Below are positions 44,029 to 53,898 of a stretch of 64,000 bases of DNA, piece by piece. The stretch's first letter is position 1; each line of letters starts with the position of its first letter. Origin of the DNA: Pseudozobellia thermophila (lineage in GTDB: Bacteria; Bacteroidota; Bacteroidia; Flavobacteriales; Flavobacteriaceae); NCBI RefSeq assembly GCF_900141855.1, contig NZ_FQYU01000002.1, positions 558,001-622,000 on the forward strand, given 5' to 3'. Under the pieces are notes generated by a model. That model was not told the origin of the DNA. It was given only the letters and a program-made list of their open reading frames with translations, and ran no database searches. Made by a program: the position numbers and the translations under genes.

Positions 44029-45453
44029 ATGAAAAAGTATAAAACCGTATATGTGCTGTTCCTTATCTTGATTTTGGGCAGCTGTAAAACAATGAAAACC
44101 GATATTTCGGCCAAGCACAAACCGCTGCCCGAAAAATACGGTACCGCCCAGGGCGATACTACGACCGTTGCACGTATCGACTGGAAAGAATTTTTTGCCG
44201 ATGACTATTTGATACAACTTATCGATACGGCCCTTGCCAATAATCTCGACCTACAAATGGCGCTGCAGCGCATTGAGGCGGCCCGTTCGGGACTTCGCTT
44301 TGCCAATGGCGAACTGTTTCCGAAAATAGAAGGGTCTTTTACGGCCGCGACTACCAAGTACGCCAAGTACACCGAGGGCTTTGCAGGGAATTCCACTACC
44401 GAATTCGAGGGAAGGACAATACCCAATCCCGTACAGGATTATTTTGCTGGATTGACAGCTACATGGGAAATCGATATTTGGGGAAAACTGCGAAATAGCC
44501 GTAAGGCGGCCCTTTCTAGATATTTGGCTAGTATTGAAGGGAAGAATTTTGTGGTGTCGAACCTAGTGGCCGATATTGCAGCCTCGTATTACGACCTGCT
44601 GGCCTTGGACAATGAGTTGGACATTGTACGGCAGACCCTGCGAAAACAGCAGGAAGCGTTTGAGGTGGTAGAGTTGCAAAAGGAAGTGGGCAAGGCGAAC
44701 GAATTGGCCGTGCAACAGTTTCTTGCCCAATTGCTGAATACCCGCGCACATGAAAAGGAAACCCTGCAACAGATCGTGGAAACCGAAAACAAGATCAATT
44801 TTCTGATGGGCAGGTTTCCACAACCCATACCAAGGGAAAAGAGGTCTTTGTTCAAAGAACTGCCCCGGCAGATAGCATCGGGCGTTCCGGCACAGTTGCT
44901 TGCGTACCGCCCCGATATACGGGAAGCCGAACTAGAGCTACGTGCCAGTAAGTTTGATGTTAAAACGGCTAAAGCGGCCTTTTTTCCGAGTCTTGCTATC
45001 GAAGCTACTGGGGGGTATCAAGCTTTCGATTCAAAGTTTTTGTTCCGTTCGCCCACCTCTATAGGCTATTCGGCCATAGGCGGACTCGTGGCGCCCTTGA
45101 TCAACAGAAAGGCTTTAAAAGCGGAATTCCATAATGCGAAGGCCCAACAATTAACGGCCATGTACCAGTACCAAAAAACCGTTTTAAACGGGTATATGGA
45201 AGTGGCCAATGGGCTTTCGAACCTTCGGAACCTGCAAGAGACCAAGGAAATAAAGGAACAGCAAAACCAAGTATTGGAAAATGCCATAGAGGCATCCGCG
45301 GAATTCTATAGAATGGCCAAGGCCGATTACTTGGAGGTGTTGATGGCGCAGCAAAATTCGCTACAGGCCCAACTGGAACTGATTGCCCTAAATAAACGCC
45401 AGCAATTGGCTACCGTATCTATTTACAAAGCCCTAGGTGGCGGTTGGCAATAA
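44029..45453 (+). CDS. Outer-membrane efflux factor (TolC/NodT family lipoprotein)
   Basis: A 474-residue protein from the ATG at 44029, directly after the pump stop; the ATG at 43999 overlaps the pump gene and gives a poorer signal peptide. Lipobox ILGSC (Cys19). OMF pattern: LIDTALANNLDLQMALQRIE, RIEAARSGLRFANGELFP, GLTATWEIDIWGKLRNSRK, and LLAYRPDIREAELELRASK. It forms the outer-membrane trimer channel of the efflux system. A GAAA-loop terminator follows. Confidence 0.95.
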   Translation: MKKYKTVYVLFLILILGSCKTMKTDISAKHKPLPEKYGTAQGDTTTVARIDWKEFFADDYLIQLIDTALANNLDLQMALQRIEAARSGLRFANGELFPKIEGSFTAATTKYAKYTEGFAGNSTTEFEGRTIPNPVQDYFAGLTATWEIDIWGKLRNSRKAALSRYLASIEGKNFVVSNLVADIAASYYDLLALDNELDIVRQTLRKQQEAFEVVELQKEVGKANELAVQQFLAQLLNTRAHEKETLQQIVETENKINFLMGRFPQPIPREKRSLFKELPRQIASGVPAQLLAYRPDIREAELELRASKFDVKTAKAAFFPSLAIEATGGYQAFDSKFLFRSPTSIGYSAIGGLVAPLINRKALKAEFHNAKAQQLTAMYQYQKTVLNGYMEVANGLSNLRNLQETKEIKEQQNQVLENAIEASAEFYRMAKADYLEVLMAQQNSLQAQLELIALNKRQQLATVSIYKALGGGWQ

Positions 45454-45473
45454 TACAGGTAAAACAAGCATAC

Positions 45474-45500
45474 ACTCCCCGAGAAATCGGGGAGTTTCTT
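45474..45500 (+). terminator. Intrinsic terminator after the RND operon
   Basis: ACTCCCCGA (45474-45482) pairs perfectly with TCGGGGAGT (45487-45495) around a GAAA tetraloop, followed by TTCTTT. It lies 20 bp after the outer-membrane factor stop. The rest of the 306-bp gap to 45761 shows no gene. Confidence 0.85.
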
Positions 45501-45760
45501 TAGAATTGTATGGAAGGGTTAAAAGATGATAATTCCGTTCTTATCCCCGAAACCTGCTCATTTTATTAATGTGCAACATACTCGATATTTCCAAGTGCTG
45601 TAATTGTGGTTTTTATAATAATAGGTCAAATATGAAAAAGATTTCCAGAGAAAGCACCCCACTTGATTCATTAAAAAAATCACTAACTTTCGTTTTAACA
45701 AACAACAATCCGCTGTAAATCATTTTAGTACGGTAGGGTGCGAAAGATAAAAACCTTCCT

Positions 45761-46189
45761 GTGAAATTTAAGAGTAAGAAAGATGCCTTTTTCAGCACGG
45801 TGATGTTGGGGTCGTGCGCCCTTATACTGGGCCTAACCGTCATAGGCCTCCTAAAAGGGGAAATGGATTCCGGCGAATATTGGACCTTACCCATTGTGAT
45901 AGGTGTTTGCCTGGCCTTGCTGTGGTTTTATTTTGGCACCTATTACGAACTAGGTAAAGAGGGCCTTTTTTATCGATGGGGCCCTATTAGCGGAAAAATC
46001 CGTTTAGACCGTATTACCGAAATTGTAAAGGGGAAGACCCTCTATATAGGTTTTAGGCCGGCAACCGCGAGAAAAGGACTCATTGTTAAGTACGATACCT
46101 ATAACGAAATCTATATAAGTCCGCAAACCAATGAATCCTTTATCAGAAAACTATTGGAGTTGAAAAGCGATATCAAAATAAGTGAATAA
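45761..46189 (+). CDS. Small membrane protein with bPH_4 (YyaB-like PH) domain
   Basis: A 142-residue protein with GTG start at 45761. Two membrane segments (about 10-30 and 41-60) are followed by a cytoplasmic PH-like domain: TYYELGKEGLFYRWGPISGK, IRLDRITEIVKG, and YISPQTNESFIRKL, as in YyaB-like bacterial PH domains. The function of the family is not established. It is isolated from its neighbours: the RND terminator precedes it and the sulfatase gene is convergent. Confidence 0.78.
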   Translation: MKFKSKKDAFFSTVMLGSCALILGLTVIGLLKGEMDSGEYWTLPIVIGVCLALLWFYFGTYYELGKEGLFYRWGPISGKIRLDRITEIVKGKTLYIGFRPATARKGLIVKYDTYNEIYISPQTNESFIRKLLELKSDIKISE

Positions 46190-46272
46190 GCGGTACCGGG
46201 TTTTTGGTCCACCCTCCATTGGGGCTTGCCCATATAAGGTTTAAGGCCAACCTTTGTTTGCTTCCACCCCTC

Positions 46273-47904
46273 CTATTTTCCCCTTAAGCGTTTAAATTGT
46301 TTATAGGCTTTGTCGATGTCTTCGGGCGAAGCTTTTTCAAACTCCTTGTCGGTTATTTTGTAAACCTTTTGCACGGAATCCAGTTTACGGTGCATATTCG
46401 CTACAATTCCGCTATAGCCCCTATCCGAATACACATTGTGAAGTTCGTGCGGATCTCTTTTTAAGTCGTAGAGCTCCCAAGTGTCTATATCGTCATAAAA
46501 ATGCATCAGCTTAAAGCGTTTCGTACGGATACCATAGTGTTTTTTCACCATGTGAAAGGCGGGGTAGTCGTAATAGTGATAATACACAACATCCCTAAAA
46601 TCGGCTTCGTCCATACTACCGTCCAAAAGCCCCTTAAAGGATTGGCCCTGCATGTCTTTCCCTAAATCGTTCAACCCGGCAAAATCAAGAAAGGTCTGGG
46701 CAAAATCGAGGTTTTGTACCATGGCATCTACCTTTGTTCCGGGTGCTATGGTTCCCGGCAACTGCATCAGCAAGGGCGAACTAAAGGATTCTTCGTACAT
46801 AAAACGTTTGTCGAACCATCCTTTCTCCCCTAGGTAAAAACCCTGATCAGAGGTATAGACCACCAAGGTATTTTCATCGAGGCCGCTTTCTTCCAAATAA
46901 TCCAAAATACTCCCCACACCTTCGTCCACTGCGGCAATGGTGGCCATGTAATCCTGTAAATAGCGTTGCCCTTTCCATTCGGCCAATTGCCTGCCCGACA
47001 TGTTGGCCTTGTGAAAGGCATTGTTCTTTGGTAAATAGGCCGCATCCCATTGCTTGCGCTGCTCCGGGGTCATTCTCTCAAAATCGGTGGTCCAAGGGTT
47101 ATGTGCCAATTCGGTACTCCCATATGCCTTGGTCATCTTAAGATCATGCCCTTCGTACATGTCATCGTAAATGGTCTGCAATTGTTCTTCCGCCGCCCGT
47201 TGGTTTTTAAAGGTCGGAAAATAGGACTCGGGCAAGGGAAATTGTACGGAGTCATATTTGTTGACATGGCGCAAAGCGGGCATCCAGTTGCGGTGCGGGG
47301 CCTTGTGATGTACCATTAAAAAGAAGGGCACGGTGTCGTTTCGTTTGTGTTGCAGCCAGTCGAGGGCATCGTGGGTAATGATATCGGTGGCGTATCCTTC
47401 GATACGGGTGGTATCGCCATTTTCTATAAAATCGGGATTGTAATAATTGCCCTGGTCGACAATGATTTTCCAATGATCAAATCCTTGGGGATATCCGTGT
47501 AAATGCCATTTACCTACAATAGCGGTTTGATAGCCCGCTTTTTTCAACAGTTTGGGCAAGGTGGGCTGATTGCCATCAAAATGGTCGCCGTTCTGCCTAA
47601 ACCCGTTGATATGGCTGTGTTTTCCGGTTAGAATTACGGCCCTACTGGGCCCACAGATGGCATTGGTCACAAAATTATGGCGAAACAAGGCCCCGTTGGT
47701 CGCCAAACGGTCTATGTTGGGCGTAGGCGCCACCTTACCGATGGGGTGACCATAGGCACTTATGGCCTGTGAAGCATGGTCGTCCGACATGATAAAGATG
47801 ATATTGGGTCTTTTCTTTTCCGGAGTTTCCGATGCTTTTTCCGTTTTACAGGAAAGGACCATGCTTCCTACACAAGCCCATATCAGTATGACTTTGTATC
47901 TCAT
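46273..47904 (-). CDS. Sulfatase (formylglycine-dependent, S1 family) of PUL2
   Basis: A 543-residue protein with lipoprotein signal (VLSCKTEK). RPNIIFIMSDDHASQAISAY opens the alkaline-phosphatase fold with the metal Asp pair. Cys84 in CGPSRAVILTGKH is the residue converted to formylglycine, and GKWHLHG and TSDQGFYLGEKGWFDKR are further active-site motifs. It removes sulfate esters from carbohydrates. The maturase is not encoded in the window. It lies 42 bp after the GH3 gene and ends PUL2. It may alternatively act on another anionic group, but CxPSR strongly favours sulfate. Confidence 0.93.
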   Translation of the reverse strand: MRYKVILIWACVGSMVLSCKTEKASETPEKKRPNIIFIMSDDHASQAISAYGHPIGKVAPTPNIDRLATNGALFRHNFVTNAICGPSRAVILTGKHSHINGFRQNGDHFDGNQPTLPKLLKKAGYQTAIVGKWHLHGYPQGFDHWKIIVDQGNYYNPDFIENGDTTRIEGYATDIITHDALDWLQHKRNDTVPFFLMVHHKAPHRNWMPALRHVNKYDSVQFPLPESYFPTFKNQRAAEEQLQTIYDDMYEGHDLKMTKAYGSTELAHNPWTTDFERMTPEQRKQWDAAYLPKNNAFHKANMSGRQLAEWKGQRYLQDYMATIAAVDEGVGSILDYLEESGLDENTLVVYTSDQGFYLGEKGWFDKRFMYEESFSSPLLMQLPGTIAPGTKVDAMVQNLDFAQTFLDFAGLNDLGKDMQGQSFKGLLDGSMDEADFRDVVYYHYYDYPAFHMVKKHYGIRTKRFKLMHFYDDIDTWELYDLKRDPHELHNVYSDRGYSGIVANMHRKLDSVQKVYKITDKEFEKASPEDIDKAYKQFKRLRGK

Positions 47905-47946
47905 AATTATTTATGGATAGGTTTTTTCGTTGATCGTTATCAAGCT

Positions 47947-50229
47947 TTATTTAAGGGTGAAGCCCAGCTTTTGTTCCGTGCTGGAATCACCGCCTACAAA
48001 GACCTCGAAATCTCCGGGCTCGGCGACAAAGTCAAGATCATAATTGTAAAACTTGAGGTCGTCAATGGTCAGGTTAAAACTTACCGTCTTGGTTTCCCCT
48101 TTTTTCAAGGCCACTTTTTGAAAGCCCTTCAACTCCTTGACCGGTCTGGTAACCGAGCCCACAAGGTCTCGAATGTACAACTGTACCACTTCCTTACCAT
48201 CGTAATCGCCCGTATTGGTCACATCTACGCTTACCGTCAACGTATCACCTTCACGCATGGTATCGGAGCTTAGTTTTAGGTTTTCGTATGTGAACGTCGT
48301 ATAGCTGAGACCGTAACCGAAAGGATAGACAGGTTCATTTCGTTCATCGATATAATTGGAAGTAAACTTTTCAAATTTACCTTCTTTGTTCTTTAGCGGA
48401 CGGCCCGTATTCTTATGGTTATAAAAAATAGGTACCTGTCCCACGTTTTGGGGGAAGGTGGCCGTGAGTTTACCTGAAGGGTTCACATCCCCGAAAAGCA
48501 CATCGGAAATGGCCAGGCCGGCCTCGCTTCCCGGAAACCACACATTGAGTATGGCCGGAACCGTTTTGCTTTCTTCCTTCAACACCAAAGGTCTTCCCGT
48601 AAACAGAACCAACACCACAGGTTTGCCTGTTTTTAACAGGGCGTTCAACAAGTCTTTTTGCACTTGTGGTATTTCAATATTCGTTCGACTGCTGCTCTCC
48701 CCACTAAATTCTGCCGCTTCGCCAAGTGCCGCCACGATTACATCGGCATTCTCCGCTACCTCCAAGGCCTCTTTTAGCAACTCGGCATCGGACCTTTGAT
48801 CCCTGTTAAGGCTCTTTCCGAACATCGTCGCCCTTGCTTCCAGTTCGGGATCGTAGGTCAGGTTGCTTCCCTTGGCATAAAGTATGTCAACCTTTTTACC
48901 GGCCACTTCCTTTATTCCCTCCAACAAAGCGATCGATTTACTTTGTTCGGTAGATACGCTCCACGTACCCGCCATGTTCTCGCTGGTATTGGCCAAAGGC
49001 CCTACCAAGGCAATGGTACCGGTTCTTTTTAAGGGCAGTAATTGGTTTTCGTTCTTCAGCAATACCATGGATTGCGCAGCGACCTCCCTGGCAAAATCCC
49101 TGTTTTCTTGGGTATAAATCTCTTTTTGGGCCCTTTTCACCTCGCAATATTTGTAGGGGTCATCAAAAAGACCCAGGTCATATTTGGCCTTTAAGATCCT
49201 TCGAACGGCATTATCGATCTGTTCCATCGTTACCTTACCTTCTTCCAATGATTTGGGAAGGGTGTTCAAAAGGCCTTCCCCTACCATATCCATATCTACC
49301 CCGGCATTTAGGGCCAAGGCCGAGCTGGTCTGCAAATCGCCCATACCGTGCGCCACCATTTCATTGATTCCTGTATAATCGGTGACCACAAAGCCTTCAA
49401 AGCCCCATTGTTTCCTTAACAGATCGGTGAGCAACCATTTGTTTCCCGTAGCGGGAATTCCGTCAATTTCATTGAACGATGCCATTACGCTCCCCACACC
49501 TTCGTCGATTGCGGCCTTATAGGGTGGCAGATATTCATTATACATGCGGATCCGGCTCATATCCACTGTATTATAGTCGCGCCCCGCTTCTGAAGCCCCA
49601 TAAAGGGCAAAATGCTTCACGCAGGCCATGATGGTATTGTTCTTGGTAAGGTCATCGCCCTGGTATCCGCGGACCATGGCCTTTGCGATTTCACTTCCCA
49701 AATAAGGGTCTTCCCCATTTCCTTCGGATACCCTTCCCCAACGTGGATCCCTAGATATATCCACCATGGGCGAGAAGGTCCAGTTGATCCCATCGGCACT
49801 GGCTTCTTGTGCCGCTATGCGGGCCGTTTTTTCTATGAGGGACATATCCCATGAAGTTGAGAGCCCTAAAGGAATGGGGAAGGTTGTTTTGTAGCCATGG
49901 ATGACATCGAGACCAAATAACAAGGGAATTTTTAAGCGGCTTTTTTCGACCGCTATCTTTTGTACTTCCCTAATTTTCTCTACCGAGGTAAGGTTGAGCA
50001 AGCCCCCTACCTTTCCTTCTTCGATTTTCTTTGCAATATCGGAGTTTTGGGCCTGTCCGGTAACCACATCCCCGGCGCCGGGCAAATTCAACTGACCTAT
50101 TTTTTCTTCCAAGGTCATTCTCTGTAAAAGGTCTTCTACAAAGGGCACACTCTCTTGCGCCCTTACCTTGGCAAAAACCAAGCAAAAAAATATTACGGAC
50201 AAGTACGAAATAGATCTCCTATTTTTCAT
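47947..50229 (-). CDS. GH3 beta-glucosidase (BglX type) of PUL2
   Basis: A 760-residue protein with signal peptide (FAKVRAQ). GH3 N-domain motifs: PFVEDLLQRMTLEEKIGQLN, LLFGLDVIHGYKTTFPIPLG, FSPMVDISRDPRWGRVSEG. The nucleophile is Asp284 in FVVTDYTGI. The GH3 C-domain and the fibronectin-like domain (YPFGYGLSYTTF) follow. It cleaves terminal beta-glucosyl units in the periplasm. With GH144-like enzymes in the locus, sophorose-type beta-1,2-gluco-oligosaccharides are the likely substrate (inference from known PULs such as B. thetaiotaomicron BT_3566-BT_3567). Confidence 0.94.
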   Translation of the reverse strand: MKNRRSISYLSVIFFCLVFAKVRAQESVPFVEDLLQRMTLEEKIGQLNLPGAGDVVTGQAQNSDIAKKIEEGKVGGLLNLTSVEKIREVQKIAVEKSRLKIPLLFGLDVIHGYKTTFPIPLGLSTSWDMSLIEKTARIAAQEASADGINWTFSPMVDISRDPRWGRVSEGNGEDPYLGSEIAKAMVRGYQGDDLTKNNTIMACVKHFALYGASEAGRDYNTVDMSRIRMYNEYLPPYKAAIDEGVGSVMASFNEIDGIPATGNKWLLTDLLRKQWGFEGFVVTDYTGINEMVAHGMGDLQTSSALALNAGVDMDMVGEGLLNTLPKSLEEGKVTMEQIDNAVRRILKAKYDLGLFDDPYKYCEVKRAQKEIYTQENRDFAREVAAQSMVLLKNENQLLPLKRTGTIALVGPLANTSENMAGTWSVSTEQSKSIALLEGIKEVAGKKVDILYAKGSNLTYDPELEARATMFGKSLNRDQRSDAELLKEALEVAENADVIVAALGEAAEFSGESSSRTNIEIPQVQKDLLNALLKTGKPVVLVLFTGRPLVLKEESKTVPAILNVWFPGSEAGLAISDVLFGDVNPSGKLTATFPQNVGQVPIFYNHKNTGRPLKNKEGKFEKFTSNYIDERNEPVYPFGYGLSYTTFTYENLKLSSDTMREGDTLTVSVDVTNTGDYDGKEVVQLYIRDLVGSVTRPVKELKGFQKVALKKGETKTVSFNLTIDDLKFYNYDLDFVAEPGDFEVFVGGDSSTEQKLGFTLK

Positions 50230-50325
50230 ATGATGAATTTAATTGTACGAATGTTGGGGCATAGAAAAGCCTTATCACCGAAGGTTTCCCTTCAAATGAA
50301 AAAATCTGATCTACATTCCTGTAGT

Positions 50326-51120
50326 TTATTTTTTAAGTTGATGTGAAAAGAGCCACGATAGCAAATCGGGTTCCGAGAATGCGGGATCCCAACTGTTGTG
50401 GTTCGCATGATCATAAAGCGTAAATCTAGGAAAGGCCCCCGCTTTGAGCAATGCACTTACCATTTCAAAAGAATGCAATGGAGCCACCACATTGTCCTTC
50501 GCCCCGTGAAAGGCCCATATCGGTGTATTTAAGGCATATTTTTTTATTTGTTCGGGGTCGCCGGCCCCACAAATGGGAATGGCCGCCGCAAACGTATGGG
50601 GTTTTCTGGCCAAGAGTTCATAGGTACCCATACCTCCCATGGACAGGCCCATCACATAAACCTGATGTTGGTTGACATACTTTTTTTGTTGAAACTCTTC
50701 CAATAAGGACATGACCTGTCCCATGGCCTTGGTCGGTCCTTTTTCGAACTGAAAATCGAGTTCGATGGGATAATTGCTGCGATCCACGTTTACCTGGGCC
50801 CAGTAATCATCTTGGGGGCATTGTGGCATCACCACGATCGCCGGGTAATTAGACCGGTTTTCATCATTGGTAAACAAGGTCGTTCCGTGGGTCAGTTGCT
50901 TTTCGTTGTCATTGCCCCTTTCGCCTGCCCCGTGTAAAAAGAGCACCAAAGGATAGGATGCATTTTTGTCAAAATCCTTGGGATACAATACACGATATAA
51001 AAGCGTGTCCCCGTTTTTAATCCACTTTTCCTTTTCAAAAAGGGAAGTGTCCTGGGCATGCCCTAAATAGACTATGCCCCACAAAAGAAGCGAACAAATA
51101 ATATAGTTACGAACCCTCAT
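50326..51120 (-). CDS. Secreted alpha/beta-hydrolase, esterase-like (COG4099 type) of PUL2
   Basis: A 264-residue protein from the ATG at 51120, overlapping the GH144 stop (TGATG); a TTG one codon upstream is unlikely. Signal peptide ends near YLGHAQD. Motifs: SYPLVLFLHGAGERGNDNEK (oxyanion region), GLSMGGMGTYELL with nucleophile Ser161, and WAFHGAKDNVV and HANHNSWD for Asp and His. The fold is that of predicted peptidases/CE1-like esterases. In the PUL it probably removes acyl groups (for example acetyl or succinyl) from the glycan; peptide hydrolysis cannot be ruled out. Confidence 0.82.
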   Translation of the reverse strand: MRVRNYIICSLLLWGIVYLGHAQDTSLFEKEKWIKNGDTLLYRVLYPKDFDKNASYPLVLFLHGAGERGNDNEKQLTHGTTLFTNDENRSNYPAIVVMPQCPQDDYWAQVNVDRSNYPIELDFQFEKGPTKAMGQVMSLLEEFQQKKYVNQHQVYVMGLSMGGMGTYELLARKPHTFAAAIPICGAGDPEQIKKYALNTPIWAFHGAKDNVVAPLHSFEMVSALLKAGAFPRFTLYDHANHNSWDPAFSEPDLLSWLFSHQLKK

Positions 51121-52499
51121 CAATACGTAAAATTAAGTTTTTCAAGTCCCGATTGCACGTCCTCGTTTTGCATAAACAAATTCCAAAGCAAACCGGTCCT
51201 ATAATTCTCGATCATTATAATCTGCGGACCTTGGTCTATGGCCAAATAAGCCTCGGCCACCCAAAAACCGTACTCCGGACTAAAGGCATCATAAAAGCCT
51301 GCCTCGCCCAGTAATTTATCCTTGTTTTTATAAAAATACCGTAAAGCCGCCAAAGATTCTTCCGGCGTATAGGGAATGGAACTTATGGCCGCCGTTGGTG
51401 AAATAACCCCAAGGTCGTTTTCCGGGTGATGGGCCGCATACCCTATGCTACCGTCCGAATTTCTGGAATAACTGGCCGTAAGCCCCCAACAATCCTCACC
51501 ATAGTCTTCAAAGTTCTTCGGATTCTCCACACAATACTTATAATTGATCTTGGAATGGTTTACATTGACATCCCAGTAATTTACGTACTCATCCGAAAGT
51601 CCGTTCGGATCAAGTCCCAAGTACGAATAATGTGCCCAGAACAAGGGTCCCCCGTAGTTTTCCGCCCCATTGTGTTTTACCAAAAGCGGATAGCCATAAG
51701 CCGTATTGGAGGACAAAATACCCCCGTTGCTTGCCCAACCAGCGGTATAAACCTCTTTTTCTATACCATAATCTGGGGAGGCGGCCGCCATTATATAAGC
51801 GATCAACACCTCGTTATACCCCGAGAGCTTCAGGTTTATGTTAAAACCGTAATTAGGACTCCAATGCCAGTAAAGTGCATTATCACCTTGCGTATACCAG
51901 TCCCACTCCACCCCTTTCCAAAGGGTATCGGCCTTTTCGGCCAAAGTTTTTTCGGTATCGGAACCTTCCTTAAAATATTCCTTAACACAGATAAGCCCTT
52001 GGGCCAAAAAAGCCGTTTCTACCAAATCGCCGCCATCATCCTCGGTACTAAAGGGAATTACGTCACCAGAGCTACCATCTATCCAATGCGGCCAAGCCCC
52101 GTGAAAACGATCGGCCGATTCTAAAAAAGTCAGTATTTTTTCCAATCGTTCTACGCCTTCATCCCTAGAAATAAATCCTCTTTCGATACCTACAAGAAGA
52201 GCCATTAGCCCAAAACCGGTTCCTCCGGTAGTCACCACATGGGCACTGTTTGAGGTATCGTCGGGGTGATAACGTTCGCGGGCACCCCCTGAGTTGGCCT
52301 CGGCAAAATCCCAAAAATACTTAAAGGTCGCTTCTTGTGTCAGATCCAACAATTCATCGTCGGTAATTTCCGGTTCGTCGTCAACGGTCTCCTCCGATTC
52401 ACCAGGAATTTCAGAAGGAACATAGGTATAATCATCGCCCCCCGAACACGACCACAATAGCGCGCCCATTAAAAATATATACACCTTGGTCTTTATCAT
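51120..52499 (-). CDS. GH144-like glucoamylase-family lipoprotein, copy 2
   Basis: A 459-residue protein with lipoprotein signal (LLWSCSGG). The rest is the glycoamylase domain (PF10091-like alpha/alpha barrel): ATFKYFWDFAEANSGGARER, GGTGFGLMALLVGIERGFIS, RFHGAWPHWIDGSSGDVIPF, EDDGGDLVETAFLAQGL, PLFWAHYSYLGLDPNGL and IDQGPQIIMIENYRTG. GH144 contains endo- and exo-beta-1,2-glucanases. It is a divergent tandem paralogue of the upstream gene, with 1 bp between them; different cleavage modes are likely (inference). Confidence 0.82.
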   Translation of the reverse strand: MIKTKVYIFLMGALLWSCSGGDDYTYVPSEIPGESEETVDDEPEITDDELLDLTQEATFKYFWDFAEANSGGARERYHPDDTSNSAHVVTTGGTGFGLMALLVGIERGFISRDEGVERLEKILTFLESADRFHGAWPHWIDGSSGDVIPFSTEDDGGDLVETAFLAQGLICVKEYFKEGSDTEKTLAEKADTLWKGVEWDWYTQGDNALYWHWSPNYGFNINLKLSGYNEVLIAYIMAAASPDYGIEKEVYTAGWASNGGILSSNTAYGYPLLVKHNGAENYGGPLFWAHYSYLGLDPNGLSDEYVNYWDVNVNHSKINYKYCVENPKNFEDYGEDCWGLTASYSRNSDGSIGYAAHHPENDLGVISPTAAISSIPYTPEESLAALRYFYKNKDKLLGEAGFYDAFSPEYGFWVAEAYLAIDQGPQIIMIENYRTGLLWNLFMQNEDVQSGLEKLNFTY

Positions 52500-52500
52500 A

Positions 52501-53865
52501 CTAATTTAAATAGGGAGAGTTGAATCCCAGCTTACGTAATCCTGCTTGGACCTCCTCATTTTTCATGAACAACTTCCAGAATAGTCCTGTTCTATAATTC
52601 TCTATCATTACAGGAATGGGGCCTTGATCTATGGCCAAATATCTGGGCAGGTACCATTTCTTTTCGAGACTAAAGGCATCAAAAGGTCCGTATTTACCGA
52701 TCAAGGAATCCTGTTCCTTATACATATACCTTAAGAACTGCATACTCTCCTTGGGCGTATACGGCATGGATGAAAGCGCCGCTGTTGGAGAAATTACACT
52801 TAAATCGTTATCGGGCCTATGACCGGCATAACCATCAATGGAATAGCTAGAGGTCAGTCCCCAACAATTTTCACCATAACCCTTATATCCCTTGGGATTG
52901 TCAACAGCATATTTGTACTGTATCAAGGCGTGGTTGACATTCAGCTTTTCGTAATCGCCATATTGATCAACAAGTCCGTTGGGATCTAGTCCAAGATACG
53001 AATAATGAGCCCAGAACATGGGACCGACCGGCGAGGCATCGTGCTCGTAATGATCAAGGATGGTGGGCAGTCCATAAAAAACAGTGTCCTTTTTGATTGC
53101 CCCGTTTCTTGCCCAACCTTGTTCATACACTTCCTTCTTGATGGGGTGGGTAGGTGAGGCAGCTGCCAATATGTACATTATCAAGGCCTCGTTATAGCCA
53201 CCGACGGGAAAGTTCATGTCCCAGCCAAAGTTGGGCGACCAATGCCAATACAGGACATTTTGTCCTCCTTGGGTATACCAGTCCCATTCCACTTCTTCCC
53301 AAAGTTTTTGAATTTTATTGGCCAGTGCTTTTTCCCTCTCGTTCCCTTCCTTAAAATATTCCTGAACGGTAAGCATTCCCTGAACCAAAAAGGCCGTTTC
53401 AACCAGGTCTCCCCCGTCGTCCTTGGCACTAAAGGGCGTCACTTTTCCCGAGGGCAGCAACCAATGGGGCCATGCCCCGTGAAAACGGTCCGCCTTTTCC
53501 AAAAAGTCGATCGCCTTTTCATAGCGCTCCAAGGCTTGTTCGCGGGTTATAAAACCCCGCTCTACCCCTACAAGAATAGCCATAAGTCCGAAACCCGAAC
53601 CGCCAATAGTGATAATATCCTTGTCATGGGCCGGATAAATACTGTCTAAATGAATACGTTCGCGAGCAAGGCCCGAAACGGGTTCGGCCCCTTCCCAAAA
53701 GTAGTCGAAGGTCTGTTTTTGTACCGTATCCATCAACTGTTCGTTATTGGACAGGTATGAGGTATCGGCCTTCGTTTCCGACTCTACCATTTTCTTTTTA
53801 GAAGAATGGCCGTTACAACCGACTAACAAACTTGTAACGGCCATTGCAATGAAGATAAATCTCAT
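52501..53865 (-). CDS. GH144-like glucoamylase-family lipoprotein, copy 1
   Basis: About 454 residues from the ATG at 53865 (MRFIFIAMAVTSLLVGC, Cys17 lipobox); an ATG three codons upstream at 53874 is also possible. Motifs match copy 2: FDYFWEGAEPVSGLARERIH, GGSGFGLMAILVGVERGFIT, DRFHGAWPHWLLPSGKVTPF, KDDGGDLVETAFLVQG, GPMFWAHYSYLGLDPNGL. The fold is the GH144-type alpha/alpha barrel. It differs from copy 2 in the loop after WPHW (two residues shorter) and lacks an extended N-terminal linker. Probably surface or periplasmic lipoprotein. Confidence 0.82.
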   Translation of the reverse strand: MRFIFIAMAVTSLLVGCNGHSSKKKMVESETKADTSYLSNNEQLMDTVQKQTFDYFWEGAEPVSGLARERIHLDSIYPAHDKDIITIGGSGFGLMAILVGVERGFITREQALERYEKAIDFLEKADRFHGAWPHWLLPSGKVTPFSAKDDGGDLVETAFLVQGMLTVQEYFKEGNEREKALANKIQKLWEEVEWDWYTQGGQNVLYWHWSPNFGWDMNFPVGGYNEALIMYILAAASPTHPIKKEVYEQGWARNGAIKKDTVFYGLPTILDHYEHDASPVGPMFWAHYSYLGLDPNGLVDQYGDYEKLNVNHALIQYKYAVDNPKGYKGYGENCWGLTSSYSIDGYAGHRPDNDLSVISPTAALSSMPYTPKESMQFLRYMYKEQDSLIGKYGPFDAFSLEKKWYLPRYLAIDQGPIPVMIENYRTGLFWKLFMKNEEVQAGLRKLGFNSPYLN

Positions 53866-53898
53866 AAATACCATTAACTTAAATCCTTCAACAAGCTA

